From: Alphaproteobacteria bacterium
Lineage (GTDB): Bacteria > Pseudomonadota > Alphaproteobacteria > Rs-D84
Direction of reading: 5' to 3'
Assembly (NCBI GenBank): GCA_017466525.1
Contig: JAFTTY010000039.1
Location: 1-48,621 of the forward strand
DNA length: 48,621 bases
Below the pieces are notes generated by a model. That model searched no databases. It had not been told where the DNA came from and saw only the letters and a program-made list of their open reading frames with translations. Made by a program: the position numbers and the translations under genes. How positions within the stretch are numbered: the first letter of the stretch is position 1; each line of letters begins with the position of its first letter. Positions 16,177 through 26,719 of the stretch are shown here, in pieces.

Positions 16177-17343
16177 CTAAATATTTCCGGCATTTTGACC
16201 TGCGACGCGACCGCTGGCCCATGCCCATTGCAGATTAAATCCGCCTAAATCGCCTGCTATATCCATAACTTCGCCGGCAAAGAATAGTCCCCTGCATAAC
16301 ATAGATTCCATCGTTTTTGATGATATTTCACGTGTGTCAACACCGCCGCGAACGATTTCTGCACTTGCCATATTGTGCAACTTTATTTTATCCCCTGGTA
16401 TGATGATGTTTGTAATACGTGTTGCGATTTTCGCAATATCTGTATCCTTTATATCGGCAATATTTCGTGTGTCGTTTCCTGCAATCCACTTTGCTACACG
16501 GTTGGGCAAATATTGGGTCAGTATGTTTGTGACATTCTTTTTGCCAGACGTGTGTTTCGCGTCGCGCAGAACATTTTGTACATCGATATTTGGCATCAGA
16601 TTTATAACAATGCCATTGTGAATGTCGCGCACACTCGCGCGGTATGCCAATGGACCACCAATGCCAAAGTGCGTAAACAATAAAGAATCGCACAGTTTGG
16701 TCTTTCCGATTTTAATTTCTGCATCTATTGAAATCCCCGCCAGTTCAGACGGTATATTTGGAATTGATAGCGCGCACAGGGCAGGGCGCACAGGTATAAT
16801 TTTGTGTCCAAACGTTTTTGCGATTTTATATCCAATATCAGACACGCCCAAACCATCAAAAGATATACCACCTGTTGCAACAATCACGGATTTTGCGCAA
16901 AAGGTATTTTGATTGGTGCTTATAATAAATATATCCGTTGTTTTTTGAACAGATTTTACATTCGTGTTGTAAAAAATATCAATTCCGCGAACATCGTTCA
17001 TCAGTGCTTCTACCACGGCGCTTGCGCCATTCTCGCAAAAGTATCGTCCCGGCGTCTTTTCAACCAATGACAATTTCTTGCCGTTTGCCCATTCAATTAT
17101 ATCGTATGCAGAAACACGACTTAATGCGCCACGCACAAAATTTGGATTTTCACCAAAATATCGCGTATGATTTGCATCTGTATTTGTAATATTGCAACGT
17201 CCACCACCAGATGCCATTACCTTGCGTGCCGGCGTTTCGCCCATTTCCAGCACGGCAATACGTTTGCCACGTTCGCGTGCAGCTGTGGCCGCGCTAAGGC
17301 CTGCGGCACCCGCCCCAATAATAATAACGTCATATTGTTTCAT
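16177..17343 (-). CDS. yhiN: YhiN/HI0933-family flavoprotein
   Basis: 388 residues. The FAD-binding Rossmann motif IIGAGAAGLSAA is near residue 9, the family signature ASGGGRCNITN near residue 45, ATGGISFDGLG near 158, and the C-terminal FAGEVMDIAGDLGGFNLQWAWASG stretch (broken here at FAGEVMDI and DLGGFNLQ). It is a cytoplasmic FAD-dependent oxidoreductase whose substrate is not established. The ATG follows TACAAT by 7 bases with no ribosome binding site, so the mRNA may be leaderless. Confidence 0.85.
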   Translation of the reverse strand: MKQYDVIIIGAGAAGLSAATAARERGKRIAVLEMGETPARKVMASGGGRCNITNTDANHTRYFGENPNFVRGALSRVSAYDIIEWANGKKLSLVEKTPGRYFCENGASAVVEALMNDVRGIDIFYNTNVKSVQKTTDIFIISTNQNTFCAKSVIVATGGISFDGLGVSDIGYKIAKTFGHKIIPVRPALCALSIPNIPSELAGISIDAEIKIGKTKLCDSLLFTHFGIGGPLAYRASVRDIHNGIVINLMPNIDVQNVLRDAKHTSGKKNVTNILTQYLPNRVAKWIAGNDTRNIADIKDTDIAKIATRITNIIIPGDKIKLHNMASAEIVRGGVDTREISSKTMESMLCRGLFFAGEVMDIAGDLGGFNLQWAWASGRVAGQNAGNI

Positions 17344-17383
17344 AGGTTGTATTGTATCATGAACGATAAAAAAATCCTATAAA

Positions 17384-17410
17384 AAACCCCACGTGTTGTA
17401 CGTGGGGTGG
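17384..17410 (-). terminator. Terminator of the giant surface protein gene
   Basis: CCCCACGT/ACGTGGGG hairpin followed on the minus strand by a T run, directly behind the stop codon of the giant gene. Confidence 0.85.
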
Positions 17411-17413
17411 GAA

Positions 17414-20400
17414 TTACCATGTTGTATAACCTGGTGCACATGTATGCTCGCACTTCTTTCGTGACGCATTCCACTTTCTGGAACCCGTTTCATCCGAATA
17501 TGTATCGCAGATTAAGCGGCACTCATTATCTTCCAGATTGTACAATTCACCTTGGTACATACAGGATGCGATCTCGCAACCGCGTACATAGCTACTTGCG
17601 GCCAATTCTCCGTTCGCGCTATACATATTGTTGCAACGACCGCACTGTTTCCAACCTTCGTTTGTCAGACTGCTGTCATTCGTATAGCCTGGATTACATT
17701 CGATCGCGATACATTCACCCCATGTATTTGTATTATGGTTCCATTCGCGTACACCAATACCATTTTCCAGTTCGCAGACTTGTTCGTCAACTTGGCATGC
17801 ATTTGAACCAAGATGATAACCTTCTGCACATTCTGTAATTACGCATTCCCCAAACGCATTTTTATTAGAATCCCACTTTTGTGTTGCGGCAATTGCATTT
17901 GGCGCAGAACATTCAATCACATTGGATTCGCACGCTTGGCCATTTGGATGGTATCCAGAAACACACGATTCAACAACACAGTTTCCACCTTGCTTATAAG
18001 ATATTGCATTTTCACGCGCACATGGTGTACATATGCCATCGATTAATTCAAAGTTGTAATTGCACGATGTTTCAATACATACATTATCGATAATGTCGCA
18101 TGGGTTCCCTGTTGGCGAACGTCCTTCAAATTCGCATTCGAATGGATAGAATACGGTATCCTCGACTGGTACGGCTGTACCATTTGTAACCGCGTATTCT
18201 TCGCATTCTTTATAACATGCATCTATTGATGACGCGCCTGGGGCTGACATTGTATACAACCCACCTGTCAGTTCTGCGCACGTTTTTGGTGTATTGCCCG
18301 GTTCATCTGTTGTGCATACGCTGCCTGCCGGACATGTCACACACTGACCGTTGTTCAGATAGAATCCAGCTTTGCACGCGGCAATTTGGCATGTGTCTGC
18401 AACGTTGTCGCCGTAATAGTCGCGTCCAGACATCTGAGTTGCGTTTTCACCTAAATCACAGTCAGCATAACAGCGCGCAACATCCGTCGTTCCTGCATCC
18501 GCATACGCATATGCGCCGCCTGTCAGTTCAGAACATGTTTTTTGTTCGCCCCCAGAACATACATTATCTGCCGGGCAACCAATACACGTGTTACCAACCT
18601 GTGAAAAGTTTTCATCACATTCTGTCACAATACATGTTGTGCAATCTAATGCATACGCACCTTTCGTGTCATCATAATGACATGTGTTTTCACCTTTACC
18701 ATTTGTAATATCACACGACAGTTTTTCTTTATAGCATTCTGTTATACGTCCGGCGGTTGTTGTGTTCGTTCTGCCACCACTTGGGCATTCCTTTAGCAGT
18801 GTCGAAGACCCTGGTTTTGCAGACAATGGTTGTTCCAGTTCGTCGGTAAAGAACGCTTGTTCTGGACTGTAATGATGATTGCCAACTGGCACACAGTCGC
18901 GAACCCCGTTTTCATTTACAAATTGTCCATCATCATAGTACCCTGCATTACATGCCACAATTACAGGCATTGCGCATTGATAACTATATCCTTTATCAAC
19001 GTTTGTTTCGTTTGCATCATCAATATGATAGCAACTTAATCTCTGTGCACCATTTGTTGTCTCAACCCATCGGTCGCCCAGATAACACTGCGTTACTGTT
19101 TCAGATGTTGTGCTTTGTGTGGTTACGTTATCAACTTCGCCCAGGTTTGGACATGCTACGCGTCCCAGACTTTTTGCAGCACTGTAATATCCGTATCCAA
19201 CCTCTGTACAATCTATGTCTTTATTGCTTTCCAACCAATGTCCTGCGATACAAGACATAACCTGTATGTCATCACAATTCACAGAATATGAGTTTGTCGC
19301 GTCATCATAATAACATGTTTGTCTACCACTTGCACGATTTGTACCGGATACATACTGTACATTTGTTGCATAACAGTCCTCCTTTTCATCAGAACCTTTA
19401 GCAGATGATATAGATACTTCTACCGGTCTACCATTTTGATTTATTACTTCAACATATGTACCATTTAATGCCTCGCAGTATTCGATACCTTTATCAATTT
19501 TGTCGCCGTTTTGGTGGGTCGTAACACCCCCACAGTATGCGCCCTTTGGACATACAACACACGCGTCTTCAAAACCATCATAATACATACCTTTATCGCA
19601 TTTGATGATTGGATTTTCACCCCATACCGCAGTTAATGTAGCATTCTCACTAAATATAGTATAGTTCGAGCTAAGGCTGCCGTCTGGATTAATGACAACT
19701 TCGTCATTCAAAGCCTTGTATCCACCGAATGAATAGTTTTGTTTCTTAGGTACTGTGATTGATTCAATCCGATTTGTCGCGTCTGGTTGACCGTTTGCGC
19801 CAACCGTCGCTTTTGAATACCAACCATCGTTATATTTCAAATATATTGTGTCGACTGCCTGTGTCACATCTTCTGCGCCCTTATCAAGTGTGATTGTTAA
19901 TACTTTCGGGTAACATACATCGCCCAACGCCATATACCCTGTGTTGCATTTTGTCTCATATTCACACGCAGGTATCGTGGAATCGTCATAATACACATAC
20001 GGTTGTTTTGGTACGCGTACGCCATTTTCAATACTGATATTACTGCATGTATTATAGCATTGTGTTGGTGTCGATGCGTTGTCTACATTGGTTGTCGTGG
20101 TTTCATTTGCACCATCTAATGTTTCACACAACTTTTTTTCAATGCTGCCCTCAACACTGTATGCGCCAATTCCAACCAACGCACATGTTTGTGAATTTTC
20201 TGCTTCGCGGTATCTGCCGGCGACACAACTTGTAATTTTAATATTGCATCTTGCATCATATTCACTGGTCCCGTAATAGCACGTCTGATCCCCCGCACCA
20301 GTTTTGTCGCCCAGTTCAACGTTCGAACGAACCGCATAACAGTCTGTTATATCATCGCTATATTCAGCAGACGATACATTGCCATTAATTTTATCTGTCG

Positions 20401-23400
20401 GGCACAGACGCATACATCCGGTGTTTTCATCGTATTCTGTGCCTGCATCAACCCAACCGCCCGGACAATAGTAGCCTGGCTGGCAAGCCGAGTCGTCTGC
20501 ATCTTTGCCGACCTTACATTCCGTTTGCAGGCGTTCCCACTGCGCCGTAATAACACCGTTGCTTGTAAACAGATTACTTGCGCCTGGATTTACGATACCG
20601 TCCATATCAATAACTTCCGTACCATCCAAGAAATAACCCAAGAATCTATAATTTTCTCTGGTTGGTATTTGGATAGTGTTCAGTGACTTTGTGGCAGCCT
20701 CATCAGAGAACCAACCTACAGTATACTTTTCCCATATTAATGTTGTGCCACCTGTGCCACCAGTAGGATTCAATTCTACTGCGAATACCCCCGGATCACA
20801 CGATGCCAGAGTTACCGCTGTCGTCGGAGAGCCATTAAGAGTACGATATGAACCATACGTTATATCCCCAGTTGTGCTAGCAACGTAACCCGCATTACAT
20901 GTGTATGTAAATGTACAAGGTCTAGAAGGCGTGCAAATGGTCTGTGGATACCATCTGTATGACTGAATTGAGTCGTTGCTCTCAGTATTATCGGTGCAAT
21001 TCGCGTTCTTTGGGCAATGATTGATAGGGGTGTCATAAAAAGTGCCATCAGAATAAATCAGGTAATCGTTAAACAAATCGCATGTTGCTTTACATCCAAA
21101 ACCATAGCAAGCGTTAGTGCCTTTTGAAGGAGTTGCTTTAGAAGAGGAGTTCCAACAACTGCCTGTTGTTCCATCATGATTTTGACATTGACCGCCCAAG
21201 GATTCACAACTATTTGAACAATCATTTGTTTCTTCAGAAAAATAATGTGATGTATCGCATACGTTGTCTTCTGTACCTGTTTTTATAGGGCATGTACGCT
21301 CGCCGATTTCTACATTATCCCCAGAGGAATAACGTTTAACGGTCAGTGTCGCTGTAGTCTCATATGCGCATCGACTAAAATTTTCTGGACATGTGGTACA
21401 TCTCGAAGCACCCCCACACGGATCGTAACACGCCGTTTCCACCATTGTATAACATTCATCTGCGGATTTGGCGCCTGCGTCCGATTGGGAATATGTGCCC
21501 ACTTCATCGGCAGAACCCACTGTGGCACAGTCAACCAAACCCTGATCCACAGAACTGTTCAGGGTAAAGTCATTGCTGCCTGGGCAATAGGCGCCTTTTT
21601 CACACAGTTTACAATTTGCAGCACTGGTCGACTTTGCCGGCAGATAGTAGCCTGCGGAACAACCAACGGTATTTGCAGACCAGCATGCATAATACGTCAA
21701 GGATACTGGTGTCGAACCGTTTGGTTTGACAGACGTTGCCTTGGTATTGCATGTTGTATCCGTACCCCAGCCATTAAATGCAAAGCCTGTACGTGTCAGC
21801 GATGCGCCACTTAATAGTGTGCACTCTGCATGACCTGCATCACTAAGATAGCATTTTTGTGTCGCAGTATTTTTTTCGGCATCTTCCCCATTTAATGACC
21901 CAATACCGCTATTTTTATTAAACGTAATTTCACCATAGCATTGCGCGTGACTTGTAGAACCAATATCAGAATATTGATAAAATTCACCATAATCAGCAGA
22001 ACATTCATACGCATAGTCTGATTTGTCGACCAGACTCTCTTTATTATAGTGAACTTTCATGCCACCAGTATTATACCAACCAGATTCCATATAGTCGATT
22101 TCGCCGTTCAGGCCAATAAGTTGTCTACCTGCTGGTACTATGAAATAACAGTTGGTTATGTCTTTGCTGCCTTCGATACTTGAAACCAGATCTTCATATT
22201 CTGTGCCATCAAGCGCCGTAAACGCATTTGTTAGACAGCTATTGCGTCCAGTTGTTGTCGCAGAATTTGTCTCGACGGTTGTTTCGCTGTCACAGTAATA
22301 GCCTTGGGTACATGTTGTACATGTTTTTGTGTTGCCGTCATAATATTGTCCAACTGGACATGTTACGAAGTCTGATTCCCATACGGCATAACAATCAACA
22401 GCTTCGTCATTAGTATATTTCTCGGATTCGCCTGGCTTAATTTCATAATTTTCACACATCCATTGCGTCACGTGATAATCGCTTTTATTGCAATAGTATT
22501 CTGCGGTTTCTGATTCTATGCCGTATAACTCGCCGCCAAATGTCACTTCGTTTGGTTGCGCTAATGGATCCGGGTCTGTTGCCAGGACTTCCTTTGAATC
22601 ATCACAATAGAATTTTATAACAAATTGCTTCGGGCTATATTGAGCTTCTAATGTAACGAGATTATCACCATCTTTTGCCAACGGTGTCAAATCATACCCC
22701 GCAGGTATCGTAGTTTGATAAGCAACAAAATCATCGTATTCGGTTTGTGCATACGTAACCAGCCATTTGTCGAAGTTGTATCCCGTTTGTGGATGTGGTG
22801 CCTGCACTGTGCATACAGATGATTCGGATTCTTCGCCATATCGACATGTTTGTTCTTCTGGATCAATTACCCCTGGGAACGCTTCATAAGTCACCCAAAC
22901 AGCATTTGGTTCATATTGTGCAACAAATACAACATCGTCGATAGTATATTGCCATGGTTCTATCGTTTCACCTGGGTCAAGGCTTATGCCCTGTGTCTGT
23001 TCTTGCCAGGTGCTAATAAAATGACCTTCTTTTGTACATTGGTCATAGCCGGGTGCGGTTAATTTGCCACCATAGGTCACAGTGCTTAGTTTAGCTGTGC
23101 CGTTACCATCGCCACAACTAAATGTTACATTGTATTCCCCCTGTGATGCGACCGGTACAAATTCCATTTCATAGTCCGCATTGCCTGGACAGATAAACAG
23201 GCCAGATACATCGTCGCCCGGTGCATATATTGTACCAGCATTAAGCAGATCAGAAACGATAGGGTCATTGCACGAGTTAGAAATCATTTTCCAACCCGCA
23301 AAATTATATCCTGAAACCGGTGGCCACGGCAATTCTAGTAATGTGCATTCTCCGTCATATGCGGAACAAGTTATGTCATACGATGTTGAACCAGAATACG

Positions 23401-25138
23401 GATCCGCCGGACTTAAGGTTATTGTAACATCTGCACCAGACCGCAACGCGTATAGTGTTGGTGTTTTTTCTTCTGTACTGGTGTATTTTATGGATTTGTA
23501 TTGCGGTGATGCACTGGCACCAATTGTGGTTGGTTTTGTCGTTGACCAATCCCCAGTCGGATAAATACCATCAGGTCTAACAAATGCGGATGGCGTCGGC
23601 AATACATACGATACATTATAGTTAACCCATACTTTCTTTTGTGCGGTTGTGTTTGTGTCTGCCCATGTCAAACCATTAGAATCTAAAATAATTTCACGTT
23701 TACAATCTGATTGTGCGCCCGCGCCCGCATCAGACGTCCAGTTCGCTGGACATTTGTTTTGTGTCACACTGGTCGACCCCGCCGGACAGTAATACCCCGC
23801 CGTACATGCCGCCCATACAGCATACAGGTCATAGGTTCCGTTGTTGACTGATATCAAATTACTGACAGATTCTTTGTCTGCGAAATCTATAACAGTTGCG
23901 TCTTTGTTTGGTGACCAGCCCTTAAATGTATAACCTGCACGTGTAAACGTGTTGGCGGTCAGGTTCTGTGCCGCGTCATACGTAAAGGTTTGATTTGCCA
24001 TTGTCCCTGAACCACCATTCGCATAAAACTTAACTGAATACGTATTCGCCTGCCACACCGCATACAAATTAACAATTGCGCCATTTGTTTCGCTTAGATT
24101 TTTAACAGATTGTTCGTCGCTGTATGTTGCGTTTGTTGCCGTTGATGATGTTGCCCAGCCTTGGAATGTATAGCCTGTACGTGTAAACGTATTCACACTC
24201 AGGTTCTGTGCCACGTCATACGTAAATGATTGACGCTTTGCAGCAGAATTTGTTGCGCCAGTATTTGAATAGAATACAACTGTATACGTATTCGGCTTCC
24301 ATACAGCATACAGATTAACGGTTGCACCATTTGTTGTACTTAAATTTTCAACAGATTGTTCGTCGCTGTATGTTGCGGTTGTTGCCGTTGATGATGTTGC
24401 CCAGCCTTGGAATGTATAGCCTGTACGTGTAAATGTATTTGCGCTTAGTTCCTGTGCCACCCCATATGTAAATGACTGACGTTTTGTGGCGGCACTTGTC
24501 GAATTGTCATTTGAATGGAACAAAACTGTGTATGTATTTGCGGTACATTCATTATTATATACGTGATATCCGGCGGTGCACTCACTCCATCTTGCATAAA
24601 TTGTTGTGTCCTTCGTCACCAACCATGTTTCATCAGAATTGAGGCCATTGCCATTAAATAATTTTGTTCCGCCGACCACCGCCTTGGATGAATATAGCCC
24701 ATTAAAGACCTTGTTTGTCGCATTTATAGTGAATCCATCCGCCGGCCCCGACAGAAATATTTCAGTACATTCAGAATCTTTGTACCACCCATTTAGTCCT
24801 GTTTTCTTGTAAAGCACATTCGGTGTGACAGTACCCCCATTTCCATCAATTGTAATCTTATTACATCTTTGTTCCGGGCAACTGTTGCCAGCATTACAAA
24901 TCCAACCTTCGGGACATGTTATACAAGAATTCTCAGGGTCGGAGGGTGTTATATTCTCTCCAACATTTTCTAGCAGTTCGTTTAATTGGGTTCCACAATC
25001 ACTAAGATAATACCCATCATTACACTCAATATATTTCTTTTTTGTCGGACAACTAAAGCCATCCGCGAACGCATTCGTGCCAAAAAATACGGTTGCAAAA
25101 ATTGTTAGAATTCCCAGAAATCTGCGGATTTTCCCCAT
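17414..25138 (-). CDS. Giant secreted cysteine-rich protein with InlB-type repeats
   Basis: 2,574 residues from the ATG at 25138, which has AGAGGAAG upstream; 43 upstream in-frame codons lack such a site. A signal peptide (Lys/Arg start, hydrophobic core, cleavage after NAFA) is clear. Three InlB B-repeat/Listeria-Bacteroides modules follow (about residues 200-450; signature TFTRTGYTFQGWATSS and LYAVW), with more single GW/YAVW-type modules later. The rest is a long run of Cys-rich modules (CPAGYYCP, CxxGYY, CPKGAYCGG), and the end has repeats of the form C...W...GEC...ECxxGY. No membrane anchor or sorting signal is visible at the C-terminus (CAPGYTTW). It is likely an extracellular adhesin-like or structural protein. 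Confidence 0.85.
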   Translation of the reverse strand: MGKIRRFLGILTIFATVFFGTNAFADGFSCPTKKKYIECNDGYYLSDCGTQLNELLENVGENITPSDPENSCITCPEGWICNAGNSCPEQRCNKITIDGNGGTVTPNVLYKKTGLNGWYKDSECTEIFLSGPADGFTINATNKVFNGLYSSKAVVGGTKLFNGNGLNSDETWLVTKDTTIYARWSECTAGYHVYNNECTANTYTVLFHSNDNSTSAATKRQSFTYGVAQELSANTFTRTGYTFQGWATSSTATTATYSDEQSVENLSTTNGATVNLYAVWKPNTYTVVFYSNTGATNSAAKRQSFTYDVAQNLSVNTFTRTGYTFQGWATSSTATNATYSDEQSVKNLSETNGAIVNLYAVWQANTYSVKFYANGGSGTMANQTFTYDAAQNLTANTFTRAGYTFKGWSPNKDATVIDFADKESVSNLISVNNGTYDLYAVWAACTAGYYCPAGSTSVTQNKCPANWTSDAGAGAQSDCKREIILDSNGLTWADTNTTAQKKVWVNYNVSYVLPTPSAFVRPDGIYPTGDWSTTKPTTIGASASPQYKSIKYTSTEEKTPTLYALRSGADVTITLSPADPYSGSTSYDITCSAYDGECTLLELPWPPVSGYNFAGWKMISNSCNDPIVSDLLNAGTIYAPGDDVSGLFICPGNADYEMEFVPVASQGEYNVTFSCGDGNGTAKLSTVTYGGKLTAPGYDQCTKEGHFISTWQEQTQGISLDPGETIEPWQYTIDDVVFVAQYEPNAVWVTYEAFPGVIDPEEQTCRYGEESESSVCTVQAPHPQTGYNFDKWLVTYAQTEYDDFVAYQTTIPAGYDLTPLAKDGDNLVTLEAQYSPKQFVIKFYCDDSKEVLATDPDPLAQPNEVTFGGELYGIESETAEYYCNKSDYHVTQWMCENYEIKPGESEKYTNDEAVDCYAVWESDFVTCPVGQYYDGNTKTCTTCTQGYYCDSETTVETNSATTTGRNSCLTNAFTALDGTEYEDLVSSIEGSKDITNCYFIVPAGRQLIGLNGEIDYMESGWYNTGGMKVHYNKESLVDKSDYAYECSADYGEFYQYSDIGSTSHAQCYGEITFNKNSGIGSLNGEDAEKNTATQKCYLSDAGHAECTLLSGASLTRTGFAFNGWGTDTTCNTKATSVKPNGSTPVSLTYYACWSANTVGCSAGYYLPAKSTSAANCKLCEKGAYCPGSNDFTLNSSVDQGLVDCATVGSADEVGTYSQSDAGAKSADECYTMVETACYDPCGGASRCTTCPENFSRCAYETTATLTVKRYSSGDNVEIGERTCPIKTGTEDNVCDTSHYFSEETNDCSNSCESLGGQCQNHDGTTGSCWNSSSKATPSKGTNACYGFGCKATCDLFNDYLIYSDGTFYDTPINHCPKNANCTDNTESNDSIQSYRWYPQTICTPSRPCTFTYTCNAGYVASTTGDITYGSYRTLNGSPTTAVTLASCDPGVFAVELNPTGGTGGTTLIWEKYTVGWFSDEAATKSLNTIQIPTRENYRFLGYFLDGTEVIDMDGIVNPGASNLFTSNGVITAQWERLQTECKVGKDADDSACQPGYYCPGGWVDAGTEYDENTGCMRLCPTDKINGNVSSAEYSDDITDCYAVRSNVELGDKTGAGDQTCYYGTSEYDARCNIKITSCVAGRYREAENSQTCALVGIGAYSVEGSIEKKLCETLDGANETTTTNVDNASTPTQCYNTCSNISIENGVRVPKQPYVYYDDSTIPACEYETKCNTGYMALGDVCYPKVLTITLDKGAEDVTQAVDTIYLKYNDGWYSKATVGANGQPDATNRIESITVPKKQNYSFGGYKALNDEVVINPDGSLSSNYTIFSENATLTAVWGENPIIKCDKGMYYDGFEDACVVCPKGAYCGGVTTHQNGDKIDKGIEYCEALNGTYVEVINQNGRPVEVSISSAKGSDEKEDCYATNVQYVSGTNRASGRQTCYYDDATNSYSVNCDDIQVMSCIAGHWLESNKDIDCTEVGYGYYSAAKSLGRVACPNLGEVDNVTTQSTTSETVTQCYLGDRWVETTNGAQRLSCYHIDDANETNVDKGYSYQCAMPVIVACNAGYYDDGQFVNENGVRDCVPVGNHHYSPEQAFFTDELEQPLSAKPGSSTLLKECPSGGRTNTTTAGRITECYKEKLSCDITNGKGENTCHYDDTKGAYALDCTTCIVTECDENFSQVGNTCIGCPADNVCSGGEQKTCSELTGGAYAYADAGTTDVARCYADCDLGENATQMSGRDYYGDNVADTCQIAACKAGFYLNNGQCVTCPAGSVCTTDEPGNTPKTCAELTGGLYTMSAPGASSIDACYKECEEYAVTNGTAVPVEDTVFYPFECEFEGRSPTGNPCDIIDNVCIETSCNYNFELIDGICTPCARENAISYKQGGNCVVESCVSGYHPNGQACESNVIECSAPNAIAATQKWDSNKNAFGECVITECAEGYHLGSNACQVDEQVCELENGIGVREWNHNTNTWGECIAIECNPGYTNDSSLTNEGWKQCGRCNNMYSANGELAASSYVRGCEIASCMYQGELYNLEDNECRLICDTYSDETGSRKWNASRKKCEHTCAPGYTTW
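23815..24545 (-). repeat. Three tandem InlB-type coding repeats
   Basis: Three units with a period of about 243 bp encode the modules around GYTFQGWATSS / GYTFKGW. The first two are nearly identical in DNA, the third more diverged. They could recombine and change protein length. Confidence 0.7.
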
Positions 25139-25261
25139 GTTCTTCCTCTCTTTTATACTGTATGGTAGAAAATTTATAGCCATATGCGCAAGGGAAAACG
25201 TGTATATACAATGAAAATATTTCTTTGTCGGATAAAAAATTAAGAAATAGAAATTTTTGGC

Positions 25262-25290
25262 TTGCATGATTTTTATAATATATATATAAT
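25262..25290 (+). promoter_or_regulatory. Promoter of the CAU tRNA
   Basis: TTGCAT, a 17-bp spacer and TATAAT, ending 10 bases before the tRNA. Confidence 0.6.
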
Positions 25291-25299
25291 GACCGCCGT

Positions 25300-25376
25300 G
25301 GGTTAGTAGCTCAGTTGGTTAGAGCGGAGCGCTCATAACGCTTTGGTCGTGGGTTCAAGTCCTACCTAACCCACCA
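25300..25376 (+). tRNA. tRNA with CAU anticodon (Ile2 or Met)
   Basis: 77 nt with acceptor GGGTTAG/CTAACCC, a D-arm, anticodon loop CTCATAA, T-loop TTCAAGT and encoded CCA. The fully paired acceptor excludes initiator tRNA. The anticodon arm and variable region (CGCTTTGGTCG) resemble tRNA-Ile2, where lysidine would change the reading to AUA, but elongator Met is possible. Confidence 0.9.
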
Positions 25377-25385
25377 AGATTAAAA

Positions 25386-25414
25386 TCTGTCCAAACGGAC
25401 AGATTTTTTTATTA
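25386..25414 (+). terminator. Terminator after the CAU tRNA
   Basis: AATCTGTCC/GGACAGATT hairpin with a T run. Confidence 0.85.
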
Positions 25415-25438
25415 TATTTATTTTGTAAATATGTAATT

Positions 25439-26719
25439 ATGACGCACATGAATGGAATTGCCCCAATTTTAAATGAAACGCAAATGGCCGCCTTTAACGC
25501 GGTAGAGCGGACAAATTCAAACGTTTTAATCTTTGGACCTGCCGGTACCGGAAAATCAACGTTTGTAAATTTCTTAAAAAGCGCGTCAAAGAAACGCATC
25601 GTTTGTGCGTGTCCGACGGCGGTTTCTGCATTAAACGTTGGTGGTCAAACCATACATTCATTGTTTCAGATTCAGCCACGTGACTTTATTATGCCCGAAT
25701 TTTTAAAATTAAAGGCAAAGCCACGTAATATATTAAACGCCACAGATGTCTTGATTATCGATGAAATTTCAATGGTTGCGCCTGATTTGTTGGATGCGAT
25801 TGATATCTTGGCGCGTATGGCGCGCCGAAATAACGAACCTTTTGGTGGAATTCAGGTTGTTGCAATTGGTGATTTATTTCAGTTGCCCCCCGTAATAACG
25901 CGCGATGCGACCCAGTATTATGCGTCTGAATACGGTCATGCAAATTCATATTTCTTTGATAGTAATGTCTATAAGCGCGCAGATTTTATAAAATTCGATT
26001 TTGATTTTGTATATCGTCAGAACGATATGCCATTGTTAGAGAATCTGGTACGTCTGCGACAAAATCAAACAGATTCATTGGAATTTTTTAATGCCTGTCG
26101 CATTGATGATGCTGAGCGTCGATCGAATGCAGTAATAATTACACCTTTTCGCGCAGTTGCAGAACGTATAAATGCAACGCGTCTGGCCCAAATTCCAGAG
26201 ACAGAGGTTGCCTATAACGGTGTCCTGACAGGAACCTTTTCAGAACGCGATGTTCCGGCACCACTCAGTTTGGTATTAAAAGTTGGTGCGTTGGTTGTTT
26301 TTGTTAAAAATGGTGATAAATGGCACAATGGTTCCATGGGTATTGTGCGAAATCTGTCTGCGCGTGAAATTGTTGTGCAGCTGTTATCTGATTCCCGGGA
26401 ATTGGTGACGGTTAAACCAGACAAATGGCAGAAAATAGAATACAGTCGCGATGAAAACGAACGCTTGGTTGAAAACGAAGTTGGCTCATACAAACAATTC
26501 CCATTAAACCTAGGGTATGCCATGACAATACACAAGGCCCAGGGAAAAACGCTGGACGCGGTTGTTGTTGATATTTCGCGTGGCGCATTCGCCCATGGCC
26601 AGGTTTATGTTGCATTGTCGCGTACACGTCGCGCATCTGATATGCATATTGCGTCGCCGTTGCGACCACGTGATGTCATATTTGATAATCGTGTATTGGA
26701 ATTTGTGGGTGATTTATAA
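25439..26719 (+). CDS. Pif1/RecD-like DNA helicase
   Basis: 426 residues of superfamily 1B. Walker A GPAGTGKST is near residue 34, and VCACPTAVSALNVGGQTIHS is the Pif1-type motif Ia region. LIIDEISMV is Walker B, VAIGDLFQLPPV motif III, and YAMTIHKAQGKTLD with QVYVALSRTR motifs V-VI. It is short for RecD2 and close to bacterial Pif1-like proteins that unwind DNA 5' to 3'. An ATG at 25448 is an alternative start. Neither has a good ribosome binding site. It stands alone, behind the tRNA terminator and convergent with rimI. Confidence 0.8.
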   Translation: MTHMNGIAPILNETQMAAFNAVERTNSNVLIFGPAGTGKSTFVNFLKSASKKRIVCACPTAVSALNVGGQTIHSLFQIQPRDFIMPEFLKLKAKPRNILNATDVLIIDEISMVAPDLLDAIDILARMARRNNEPFGGIQVVAIGDLFQLPPVITRDATQYYASEYGHANSYFFDSNVYKRADFIKFDFDFVYRQNDMPLLENLVRLRQNQTDSLEFFNACRIDDAERRSNAVIITPFRAVAERINATRLAQIPETEVAYNGVLTGTFSERDVPAPLSLVLKVGALVVFVKNGDKWHNGSMGIVRNLSAREIVVQLLSDSRELVTVKPDKWQKIEYSRDENERLVENEVGSYKQFPLNLGYAMTIHKAQGKTLDAVVVDISRGAFAHGQVYVALSRTRRASDMHIASPLRPRDVIFDNRVLEFVGDL

